Shown piece by piece: positions 57,346 through 64,000 of a stretch of DNA of 64,000 nt. The translations under genes and the position numbers were made by a program. The stretch's first letter is position 1, and every line of letters starts with the position of its first letter. Below the pieces are notes generated by a model, which saw only the letters and a program-made list of their open reading frames with translations, did no database searches and was not told the origin of the DNA. The stretch is from Streptomyces rapamycinicus NRRL 5491 (GTDB lineage Bacteria > Actinomycetota > Actinomycetes > Streptomycetales > Streptomycetaceae), in the NCBI RefSeq assembly GCF_024298965.1, contig NZ_CP085193.1:11160001-11224000 (forward strand), in the 5' to 3' direction.

Positions 57346-57909
57346 TCAGCGGACATGGGCGGTGAGCAGGCCGAGCGCCCCGTCCATCGCCCGGGCGTAC
57401 ACCTCGGCCGAGTCGGCGGCGCGGGCCAGCACATAGCCGCCCTGCAACACCGCGACCAGCGCGGTGGCCGTGGCCACCGGATCGAGCCCGGTGGCGAGCT
57501 CGCCGCTCGCCCGGCCCTCCGCCAGCAGCCCGGCCAGCCGGTCGGTGAGCCAGCCGAAGGTCTCCTCGACCGGTCGGCGCAGCTCCGGATCCGCCATCAC
57601 ATCGGGGTCCTGGGTGAGGCGGCCGACCGGACACCCCTTCAGCGCGTCCCGCTCCCGCCGCAGATAGGCGGTGATCCGCTCGACCACGGTGCCGGGACCG
57701 CCGAATTCGGCCTCCGCCCTGCCCCTCAGCTCCTCAACGCTGCGCCTGATCGCGGCGAGTGCCAGGTCGGGCTTGCCGCGGAAGTGGTGGTACATGCTGC
57801 CCTGGCCGGCTCCGGAGCGCTCCTGGATCGCCTTCGGGCTCGTGCCCACGTAGCCGCGCTCCCAGAGCAGCTCACGGGTGCTTGCGATGAGTCGTTCCCG
57901 GGTGTCCAT
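57346..57909 (-). CDS. TetR-family regulator (LmrA/YxaF group)
   Basis: 187 residues. The HTH is LIASTRELLWERGYVGTSPK with AGQGSMYHHFRGKPDLALAA, and the C-terminal half has the CPVGRLTQDP block of the TetR_C_11/YxaF group. The gene precedes the tautomerase gene in the same direction. A palindrome 11 bp upstream of its start is a likely autoregulatory operator. The start has no strong SD, so translation may be leaderless. Confidence 0.9.
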   Translation of the reverse strand: MDTRERLIASTRELLWERGYVGTSPKAIQERSGAGQGSMYHHFRGKPDLALAAIRRSVEELRGRAEAEFGGPGTVVERITAYLRRERDALKGCPVGRLTQDPDVMADPELRRPVEETFGWLTDRLAGLLAEGRASGELATGLDPVATATALVAVLQGGYVLARAADSAEVYARAMDGALGLLTAHVR

Positions 57910-57920
57910 GGATACGACCC

Positions 57921-57936
57921 TACATACTAGTAGGTA
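57921..57936. promoter_or_regulatory. Probable TetR operator
   Basis: TACATACTAGTAGGTA is a palindrome with seven of eight pairs matching, centred on TACTAGTA. It is 11 bp upstream of the TetR start and likely overlaps its promoter. Confidence 0.55.
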
Positions 57937-58017
57937 CAAAAGGAAACGCGCGGACGGCCCCTCGGTGAGAGGATCGGCCCGTACTGCGCGAGCCGGTTCG
58001 GACGGTGGAAGGTGACG

Positions 58018-58578
58018 ATGTACGCGATATCCCTGGGCGAGGACGGCGCGGAGCTGCGCCCGCTGGAGCCGTGGCAGGCCGAGGAGTTCCTCGCCCATAT
58101 GGACCGCGGGCGGGAGTTCATCGGGCGGCATATCGCGCTGGCGGACGCCGCCGCCGACCTGGAGTCGGCCCGCGCTTTCCTCCAGGGGTACGCGGACAAG
58201 GCGGCGGCCGACACCGGGCGGATCCACGGCATCTGGACGGACGGGAAGCTGGTCGGCGGGGTCCTCTTCCGCACGATGGACGTCAAACAGCGCACCGCGG
58301 AGGCGGGTTGCTGGCTGGAGCCGTCGGCGGTGGGCAAGGGGCTGGTGACCCGCGCCACGCGCGTGATCATCGACTGGGCCGTCGAGGAGCGGGGCATCCA
58401 GCGCGTGGAGTGGTGGGCGGCGGCCGCGAACGAGGCCAGCATCGCCGTGGCCCGGCGGCTGGGGATGACCAAGGACGGTGTGCTGCGGGAGGGCCGTCTG
58501 CACCGGGGCAAGCGGCATGACATGGAGATCTGGTCGGTGCTCGCACCGGAGTGGCGGGCGGCCCGGCGGCCCGCCTGA
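58018..58578 (+). CDS. GNAT-family N-acetyltransferase (RimJ/RimL-like)
   Basis: 186 residues from the ATG at 58018 (GGAAGG 5 nt upstream). The acetyl-CoA-binding block is AGCWLEPSAVGKGLVTRATR and the C-terminal NEASIAVARRLGMTKDGVLR is standard for the RimJ/L group. Substrate unknown (protein N-terminus or small amine). The next gene's ATG overlaps its stop (TGATG), so the two are coupled. Confidence 0.9.
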   Translation: MYAISLGEDGAELRPLEPWQAEEFLAHMDRGREFIGRHIALADAAADLESARAFLQGYADKAAADTGRIHGIWTDGKLVGGVLFRTMDVKQRTAEAGCWLEPSAVGKGLVTRATRVIIDWAVEERGIQRVEWWAAAANEASIAVARRLGMTKDGVLREGRLHRGKRHDMEIWSVLAPEWRAARRPA

Positions 58579-59228
58579 TGGGAACCTGGACCGACGCCTT
58601 CGTCGCGCCCGCCAGGCCGGACCCGCTTCCGCCGGAGTCCTTCGGCCGTCTCGTGGTGGACCTGGCCCGGGAGCGCGTGGTCCGTACGCCGTGGTGGCTC
58701 CTGGCGGGCAGGCTCTGTGCCAACGCGAGCCTCAACTGGGTCAGCGTCAGCGGACGGGCGCGCTATGACCGGCCCGCCCCGGGGACGTCGCTGCGCACCG
58801 AGCGGCATCCCCTGTGGCAGGAGGACGACGACCCGCCGCCCTGGGGCGATTCCCACGAGGAGGCCAGGCTGCTCGCCACCGGTGAGTCGATACGCCACGT
58901 CCTCCCGGCCATCCGGGCGGCTCCCTACGGCCGGGAGGACATCGCGGTCGTCTTTCCCTGTCTGGACTTCCGCCACCGCGGCGTCTCCGACTTCCTGATC
59001 CGCGAGGACCACCGCACCATGCTGGTGTGCTTCGCCCTCGCCCGCCCGCAGATCCGCCCGCTCGCCACGGATGACACGGCGGAGGCGGGCGGGGAGGTGC
59101 ACCCGGTGCGGACCTGTGTGGTCCACACCTACAAACTCGCCCGCCGGACCGGCCCGGCCTCGGCCATCACCGCCGTCGCCGCCCGCCACTTCGGCCCCGA
59201 CCTGGTCACCGGCAGAACCTGGGGCTGA
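58578..59228 (+). CDS. Protein of unknown function coupled to the GNAT gene
   Basis: 216 residues, not recognised with confidence. It has a globular, mixed composition with segments ESFGRLVVDLARERVVRTPW, RPAPGTSLRTERHPLWQEDD and RHRGVSDFLIREDHRTMLVC that suggest an alpha/beta domain, no signal peptide and no TM segments. The start codon overlaps the GNAT stop, so both are translated together. It converges with the methyltransferase gene with an 18-bp gap. Confidence 0.7.
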   Translation: MGTWTDAFVAPARPDPLPPESFGRLVVDLARERVVRTPWWLLAGRLCANASLNWVSVSGRARYDRPAPGTSLRTERHPLWQEDDDPPPWGDSHEEARLLATGESIRHVLPAIRAAPYGREDIAVVFPCLDFRHRGVSDFLIREDHRTMLVCFALARPQIRPLATDDTAEAGGEVHPVRTCVVHTYKLARRTGPASAITAVAARHFGPDLVTGRTWG

Positions 59229-59246
59229 CGGCCGTGCCCGGCGTGG

Positions 59247-59990
59247 TCAGTGGCGTCGGGCCACGGTGATGATCTCCGGACTGGTGTCCGTCAGCGGCCC
59301 GCGGTCCCAGTCCCCGTACCGCTCCGCCACGGCCAGCCCCGCCTCGTCCAGGAACCCCGCGAGCGCGTCCTGGCCGAGGAACCGCAGGGTGCTGCGGCTC
59401 AGCATGGGCCGCTCCCAGCCCGGGCCGCTGTAGGTGTGCGTGGCCGCGACGAGATCGCCCCGCACCGGCCTCTCCACCTCGCACACACAGCGCACCACGG
59501 CCCCGGTGGCGTCCACCACCTCGCCCGAGTACCGCACGTCCCAGTCCTCCCACTCACGCACCAGCGGATTGCGGGTCTCGAAGACGAAGCGGCCATCGTC
59601 GGTCAGCGCCGTGGCGATCGCGGCCAGCGCACCGCGCAACTCCTCGTCTCCGAGCAGCGTCTGGAAGGCGTGGCCGGTCATCACGACCAGTTCGAACTCA
59701 CGGTGCCACCGCGGCGCCGACGCCAGGTCGCCGAGCACCCACTCCACATCCGGGCACTCCCGAGCCACCTCCAGCATCCCCATCGCGGGGTCCAGCCCGC
59801 ACAGCCGCCCCTCGTGCCCGTCCTCCCGCGCCCCGCGCAACAGCGCGCCCGTGCCGCATCCCACGTCCAGGACGGAACGGGCGGACATCACCAGGGGCAG
59901 ATAGAACCCGAAGTCCCCGCGCTCGTCCCAGGGGCAGAACAGGTCGTACAGCGCGGCCAGCCGGCGATCGGAGAACTGCGTGTCCACCAT
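59247..59990 (-). CDS. Class I SAM-dependent methyltransferase
   Basis: 247 residues. Motif I is SVLDVGCGTGALLRGA and the acidic residue of motif II is in LCGLDPAMGMLEVA; the post-II strand is FELVVMTGHAFQTLLG. The C-terminal part (VRYSGEVVDATGAVVRCVCE) forms an extra beta region as in small-molecule methyltransferases. The substrate is unknown and no pathway neighbours are present. Confidence 0.9.
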   Translation of the reverse strand: MVDTQFSDRRLAALYDLFCPWDERGDFGFYLPLVMSARSVLDVGCGTGALLRGAREDGHEGRLCGLDPAMGMLEVARECPDVEWVLGDLASAPRWHREFELVVMTGHAFQTLLGDEELRGALAAIATALTDDGRFVFETRNPLVREWEDWDVRYSGEVVDATGAVVRCVCEVERPVRGDLVAATHTYSGPGWERPMLSRSTLRFLGQDALAGFLDEAGLAVAERYGDWDRGPLTDTSPEIITVARRH

Positions 59991-60114
59991 GGCCGTCACA
60001 GTGCCCTCGGACCAGCGGGCGCGCAAGGCACGGCCCCGGCCGATGGTGCCGTGGACCAGCCGTCATACGATCGAAAGGGGCCTTTGTCGTCTCCGGGAGC
60101 CTTGGGAGCCTTCG

Positions 60115-60642
60115 ATGTCCGACCCGACGCCTGACTCGTCCGAGCCTCCGGCGCCTGACTCGTCCGAGCCTCCGGCGCCTCACTCGGCCGAACCTCCGGC
60201 GCCTGACCCGGCCGAGCCGCTGCCTGATCCGTCCCCTCCGGCGCCCAACCCGTCCGGTCCGGGCCCCGGATCGCTCGACCGGCGGCTGGCGGCCATCGCG
60301 CGCCATCCGTTCCGCGCGAAGTTCCATCTGCGCGGTCGCGATCTTGCCACGGCCGAGCTGCGCGGACCGTCGACGTTGCGGTGGCACGCCTGCGACCTGA
60401 TCGCCAAGCGGCTGGCCCCCGCCGAGCCGTACAAGGACGGCAAGCAGACGCCCTATCGCGGCCACCCCGTGTTCGTCGCCCAGCACGCGACCGCCACCTG
60501 CTGCCGCACCTGTCTTCAGCGTTGGCACGAGATCCCCAAGGGGCGGGAGCTGAGTCGCGCGGAGCGGGCCTATGTGGTCGATGTGATCTGCCGTTGGATC
60601 GAGCGCGAGGTGGCGGGGGCGCGGACCAGGCCGGGCCCATGA
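60115..60642 (+). CDS. DUF4186-family protein with repetitive N-terminus
   Basis: 175 residues. The conserved part (about 60-165) matches DUF4186: HPFRAKFHLRGRD, then DGKQTPYRGHPVFVAQHATA, TCCRTCLQRWHEIPKGREL. The invariant His and Cys residues (QHATATCCRTC) suggest a metal site or nucleic-acid role; function is unknown. The first about 45 residues are a Pro/Ser/Glu repeat encoded by 24-bp units. GGGAG precedes the ATG. Confidence 0.87.
   Translation: MSDPTPDSSEPPAPDSSEPPAPHSAEPPAPDPAEPLPDPSPPAPNPSGPGPGSLDRRLAAIARHPFRAKFHLRGRDLATAELRGPSTLRWHACDLIAKRLAPAEPYKDGKQTPYRGHPVFVAQHATATCCRTCLQRWHEIPKGRELSRAERAYVVDVICRWIEREVAGARTRPGP
60130..60216 (+). repeat. 24-bp tandem units in the DUF4186 gene
   Basis: Copies start at 60130, 60154 and 60178 with a partial fourth at 60202; they encode repeats of about PDSSEPPA. 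The first two are identical. Confidence 0.85.
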
Positions 60643-60755
60643 GGTTTTTTGCCATCGACGGAGCCGGACGGTAAACCTCTCCGGGTCCGATCGCGTCTAG
60701 ATCGACAACGGACGCACAGCATCGGCGGCCCTGACGGGGTCGGTTTCCCGGCTCC

Positions 60756-60811
60756 TATACACGCCGTGTATACATAGGGTGCATACACCCCGTGTATGCA
60801 CCCTATGTATA
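60756..60811. promoter_or_regulatory. Nested palindromes upstream of the TPR/polyprenyl synthase operon
   Basis: TATACACGCCGTGTATA (60756-60772) is a palindrome with 7-bp arms. Overlapping it, a near-perfect long inverted repeat has 20-bp exact arms (60769-60788 and 60792-60811) around CCC, with an inner GCATACAC/GTGTATGC. Two ATACACNNNGTGTAT sites thus lie 26 bp apart, and the whole is AT-rich for this genome. It is 41 bp before the TPR gene, so a strong operator or RNA hairpin. Confidence 0.65.
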
Positions 60812-60851
60812 GAGGTGTGCGCTCCTGGGAAAAACAGACGGAAAGGCATCC

Positions 60852-61898
60852 ATGTACGGCAAGGCATTCGCCCCTGAGTACCAGGGCTCTCTCACCACCC
60901 TGTCCGTGAACTCGTCCCTGGTCGAGGTGTTGGCGGCGGGCACCGAGCAGTTGCGGGCGGCCGAGCGGGGCGGCTCCCCGGGCGAGGCGGCCCGCGCGGG
61001 GCTCGCGGTCGCCGAGGCGCACCGGAGGCTGGGGCAGGTGGGCGAGGCCGACCGCGAGTGGAAGGCCAGCTACCGTGCGGCCCGTGCCGCGGGGGACCTC
61101 GGCGCGATGGCATGGGCGCTGTGGAGCGGAGGCACCCTCGCCCGGCAGCGGGGCGCGCTGGCGCTGGCGTGGCGGCTGCTCGGCCTCGCGGCCGACCTCG
61201 GCGAGCGCGGCGGGGACATCGTCGTCCGTGGCTACTCACTGGCCGGGATGGCGGAGACCGGCCGCATCCAGGGCGACTACGACGCCGTGGGCGCGCTGCA
61301 CGAGCGACTCCTCGCCGAGGCACGGAAGCGCGGCGAGGCACGCCACACCGTGTGGGCGCTCGAGGGCATCGCCCAGATGCACCGCAACACCGGGTCGTAC
61401 GACTCGGCCTACGCGATGTTCGAGGAGGCCGCGGAGATAGCCGCGAAGGCCGAGGACCGGCGCGGACACGCATGGGCGCTGCGGGGCATGGCCGACATCG
61501 TCTCCGTACGCGACGGGGACGTGGAGCGCGCGCTGGAGCTGCTCTCCGAGGCCGAGCTGACCTGCCGCGAGATGAACCTGGTGAGCGCGCTGGCGTACAA
61601 CCACAAGATGCGCGGCAATGTGCTCTACCGCGCGGGCCGTTACGAGGCGGCCCGCGCGATGTACCAGCAGGCGCTGGACGAGTTCCGCGACATGAGCGAG
61701 CCGCGCGGCGAGGGTCTCGCCCGGCTCGGGCTCATCAAGTCCCTGGCCCGGCTGGGCCGCGACCGTGCCGAAACCGCCGATGACCTGTCCGAACTGGCCG
61801 GTGTGCTGGAGCGGATCGGGCTGCGGCACGCCCGCCGGATGGTGGACCGGGCCCGCGAGGAGTTCGGCCTCACGGAGGCCCTGGAGGTGGCACTGTGA
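60852..61898 (+). CDS. Tetratricopeptide-repeat protein
   Basis: 348 residues, no signal peptide. About seven TPR-like helix pairs are visible from residue 40 on (AWALWSGGTLARQRGALALA, HTVWALEGIAQMHRNTGSYD, GHAWALRGMADIVSVRDGDV, AYNHKMRGNVLYRAGRYEAA). The first about 40 residues differ. TPR proteins serve as scaffolds; here it overlaps the polyprenyl synthase gene by 4 bp (GTGA), so it likely works with that enzyme or an isoprenoid pathway. GGAAAGG lies upstream of the ATG. Confidence 0.85.
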   Translation: MYGKAFAPEYQGSLTTLSVNSSLVEVLAAGTEQLRAAERGGSPGEAARAGLAVAEAHRRLGQVGEADREWKASYRAARAAGDLGAMAWALWSGGTLARQRGALALAWRLLGLAADLGERGGDIVVRGYSLAGMAETGRIQGDYDAVGALHERLLAEARKRGEARHTVWALEGIAQMHRNTGSYDSAYAMFEEAAEIAAKAEDRRGHAWALRGMADIVSVRDGDVERALELLSEAELTCREMNLVSALAYNHKMRGNVLYRAGRYEAARAMYQQALDEFRDMSEPRGEGLARLGLIKSLARLGRDRAETADDLSELAGVLERIGLRHARRMVDRAREEFGLTEALEVAL

Positions 61899-62977
61899 CG
61901 ACGACGTTCCCCGAGCTCCTCGGAGCGGACGAGACCACCGCCACCGCGGGCGAGATCCTCGGCCGCTGCCGGGAGTTGGTGCGCCCCGCGCTGGCCGACA
62001 CGGTCGGTCGGCTGCACCCATGGGTGGCCGAGATGGCCGCGTACTCCTTCGGCTGGTGCGATGTGGGCGGTACGCCCGCCGAGGGATCGGGCGGCAAGGG
62101 GGTGCGGCAGGCCCTGGCCGTGCTGTGCGCGGAGGCGGCCGGGGCATCCGGTGAGGCGGCGGTCGCCGGGGCGGTGGCGGTGGAGCTGGTGCACACCTTC
62201 TCGCTGCTGCACGACGACATCATGGACGGCGACCAGACCCGCCGCACCCGCCCCACCGTGTGGAAGGCGTACGGGACCGGCCCGGCGGTGCTCGCCGGTG
62301 ACGCCCTGTTCGCGCTGGCAGTGGAGGCACTGGCCGGCGTGGACGGCGCCGGAGCCGCGGCCGCGGTGCGGCAGCTGAGCGCGGCGCTGGGCGACCTCGT
62401 CCGCGGCCAGGCGGACGACCTGCTCTTCGAGTCGCGCCCCTGGACGGGACCCGAGGCGGTGGGGCCGGAGGAGTACCGCACGATGGCCGAGCACAAGACC
62501 GGCGCGCTGCTCGGCTGCGCCGCCGCCCTGGGTGCCGCGCTCGCCGGGGCGCCGGAGCCCACCGTGGCCGCCCTGGACCGGGCCGGACGGCACATGGGCG
62601 TGGCGTTCCAGGTGGTGGACGATCTGCTGGGCATCTGGGGCGATCCCGCGGTCACCGGTAAACCCGTCCACCGCGATCTGCGGCAGCGCAAGAAGACCTT
62701 CCCCGTGCTCGCCGCGCTGAGCGCCCGCGGCCCCGGCGCCCCGGCCGCCGAGCGGCTGGCCACGCTGCTGGAGGAGTCCTCGGAGACCCCGGACGACGTC
62801 ACCACGCGCCGGGCGGCCGCCCTGATCGAGCAGGCCGGTGGCCGCTCCGCGGCCCTGGAGGAGGCCGACCGCCACATCGCGGCCGTGGAGACGTGCCTGG
62901 AGAGCCTGTCGCTCGCGCCCCGGGCGAGCGCGGAACTGCGCACCCTGCTGGGCTTCCTCGTACGGCGTGACATCTGA
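61895..62977 (+). CDS. Polyprenyl (trans-isoprenyl) diphosphate synthase
   Basis: 360 residues from a GTG that overlaps the TPR stop. The first Asp-rich motif is complete in SLLHDDIMDGDQTRRTRP; the second is VDDLLGIWGD, the short form seen in some actinobacterial synthases. FQVVDDLLG and GKPVHRDLRQRKKTFPVLAA fit the family. It would make a C15-C25 or longer prenyl diphosphate; chain length cannot be read. No terpene cyclase is within the window downstream. Confidence 0.92.
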   Translation: MTTTFPELLGADETTATAGEILGRCRELVRPALADTVGRLHPWVAEMAAYSFGWCDVGGTPAEGSGGKGVRQALAVLCAEAAGASGEAAVAGAVAVELVHTFSLLHDDIMDGDQTRRTRPTVWKAYGTGPAVLAGDALFALAVEALAGVDGAGAAAAVRQLSAALGDLVRGQADDLLFESRPWTGPEAVGPEEYRTMAEHKTGALLGCAAALGAALAGAPEPTVAALDRAGRHMGVAFQVVDDLLGIWGDPAVTGKPVHRDLRQRKKTFPVLAALSARGPGAPAAERLATLLEESSETPDDVTTRRAAALIEQAGGRSAALEEADRHIAAVETCLESLSLAPRASAELRTLLGFLVRRDI

Positions 62978-62979
62978 TC

Positions 62980-63000
62980 CGCGGCGGGCCTGCCGCCGCG
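62980..63000. terminator. Hairpin terminator
   Basis: CGCGGCGG and CCGCCGCG pair around GCCTG between the convergent polyprenyl synthase and GntR genes. Confidence 0.6.
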
Positions 63001-63003
63001 TGG

Positions 63004-63753
63004 TCAGCGGCGGTCGCGCACCGCGTCCAGCCGGTCGCGGACCCACAGCTCCACATCGCCCACATGCCGGCTGGCCGCGGTGAACGCGGCCAGGCTGTCA
63101 TGGGCGCGGAGCGCGGTGTAGATGTCCATGTGCTGCTGGTGGGTCCAGGACAGCACATCGGACTTGACCAGGGCGCGCCAGATGCGGGCCCGGGCGGTGC
63201 GCTGGGTGACCGAGTCGGCCAGCGAGGCCAGGGTGCGGTTGCCGGACGCGGCGACGATGTCGGCGTGGAAGGCGATGTCCTCGCGGACCAGCTCCTCCGG
63301 GTCGTGCAGACCGCGCATCCGCTCGATCCGCTCCTGGAGCCGGTCGAGAGTGGCCTCGTCCACGCGGGTCGCGGCCAGCGCGGTGGCGCCCGGCTCCAGG
63401 ACCTTGCGGCATTCCAGCATCTCGTTCAGACCGGTGTCCTGGGCCAGGTCCAGGAAGCTGCCGAGGGCGCGCAGCAGCCGGTCGGGGCGCAGATCGGTGA
63501 CGAAGGTGCCGTCCCCGCGGCGTACGTCCAGGACCCCGGCCATCGCCAGGGCGCGGACCGCCTCCCGCAGCGACGGGCGGGAGAGTTCGAGCTCGCTCGC
63601 CAGCACCGCCTCCGGCGGCAGACGGTGGCCCGGCGTGAACTCACCGCTCTCGATGCGATTGCGCAACCGGCCGATGGCTATGTCGACGACACTGCTCCCG
63701 GCGGCGGGGACACCGTCGCCGCCGGGGCCGGAGCGGTCTGGATTGGTGGACAT
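63004..63753 (-). CDS. FadR-subfamily GntR transcriptional regulator
   Basis: 249 residues. The winged helix-turn-helix is GHRLPPEAVLASELELSRPS with SLREAVRALAMAGVLDVRRG, and the C-terminal FCD ligand domain has the metal-binding His residues (DIAFHADIVAASGNRTL and HQQHMDIYTALRAHD). The gene lies 17 bp downstream of the L-fuconate dehydratase-like gene in the same direction, so it probably controls that sugar pathway. Confidence 0.93.
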   Translation of the reverse strand: MSTNPDRSGPGGDGVPAAGSSVVDIAIGRLRNRIESGEFTPGHRLPPEAVLASELELSRPSLREAVRALAMAGVLDVRRGDGTFVTDLRPDRLLRALGSFLDLAQDTGLNEMLECRKVLEPGATALAATRVDEATLDRLQERIERMRGLHDPEELVREDIAFHADIVAASGNRTLASLADSVTQRTARARIWRALVKSDVLSWTHQQHMDIYTALRAHDSLAAFTAASRHVGDVELWVRDRLDAVRDRR

Positions 63754-63770
63754 GGCGACCAGGATGCCAC

Positions 63771-64000
63771 TCAGCCGCGGTGGCTCCAGACCGGTCCGTC
63801 GGGGTAGCGGTACGCCTCCAGGGTCTCCCGCCGGATGCGGGCGCTGAAGCCGGGTGCCTCGGGGACGAGATAGCGCGAGCCACGGATGCGGACCGGGTCG
63901 TGGAAGTGTTCGTGGAGATGGTCGACGTACTCGATGACACGGTCGTCCATGGAGCCGCTGACGGCCACGTAGTCGAAGATCGACAAATGCTGGACCAGCT
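63771..64000 (-). CDS. L-fuconate dehydratase-like protein (enolase superfamily), C-terminal end only
   Basis: Only the last about 76 residues are visible; the gene continues off the right edge on the minus strand. LVQHLSIFDYVAVSGSMDDR and EYVDHLHEHFHDPVRIRGSR are typical of the C-terminal barrel end of L-fuconate dehydratase in the enolase/mandelate racemase superfamily. The neighbouring FadR-type gene fits a sugar-acid catabolic operon. The match is by family signature; the start and the catalytic Lys/His lie outside the window. Confidence 0.78.
   Translation of the reverse strand, partial: LVQHLSIFDYVAVSGSMDDRVIEYVDHLHEHFHDPVRIRGSRYLVPEAPGFSARIRRETLEAYRYPDGPVWSHRG

Overview
The window is very GC-rich, with GTG starts, SD-led genes and gene families typical of a Streptomyces or close relative. 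No rRNA, tRNA, CRISPR array, transposase or integrase was seen. Function calls come from reading motifs, not from database searches.

Region 1 (1-5.3 kb and 16.3-21.0 kb) is an ansamycin-type cluster in two blocks. The first block is the end of a modular PKS (DH-KR-ACP, no thioesterase), a RifF-like amide synthase that would release and macrolactamise the chain, a luciferase-like flavin monooxygenase and a P450. The second block is an aminoshikimate/AHBA starter-unit set: phosphatase (RifM-like), oxidoreductase (RifL-like) and AHBA synthase (RifK-like) on the minus strand, facing aminodehydroquinate dehydratase (RifJ-like) and a ROK kinase (RifN-like, apparently starting at ATC). Between them (5.3-16.3 kb) lie an alkylation-repair set (AlkB, 2OG oxygenase, Ogt), a sensor/SpoIIE phosphatase, a secreted serine protease, a thioredoxin reductase-like enzyme, a SigC-like ECF sigma factor behind a Met/His-rich membrane protein, and a PadR regulator with its membrane protein.

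Region 2 (22.0-38.9 kb) is the most unusual part and looks like one conflict/defence or stress-response locus built of four transcription units: (a) a minus operon with a membrane-anchored, apparently dead isochorismatase-fold protein, a four-helix membrane protein, a vWA-like lipoprotein and an unknown protein; (b) a small radical SAM protein, with a convergent macro-domain protein; (c) a plus operon of Ser/Thr kinase with membrane tail, coiled-coil protein, ClpB-type AAA+ ATPase and FHA/zinc-ribbon protein; (d) a minus operon of CHAT protease, MbcA-like antitoxin and RES NAD+ phosphorylase toxin. A plausible working model is that kinase/FHA/AAA sensing activates the CHAT protease, which frees the RES toxin, with the macro protein handling its ADP-ribose product.

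Region 3 (39-64 kb) is mixed accessory and metabolic DNA: MHYT membrane protein, an NmrA remnant, esterase and metallo-beta-lactamase-fold hydrolase, a large LuxR (LAL) regulator, an orphan histidine kinase, CapA-like protein, thioesterase and enoyl-CoA hydratase, a frameshifted gene, several TetR regulators with visible operators, a lipoate ligase-like protein, and a TPR/polyprenyl-synthase pair preceded by a striking palindrome. The right edge carries a FadR-type regulator and the C-terminal end of an L-fuconate dehydratase-like enzyme that continues beyond the window.
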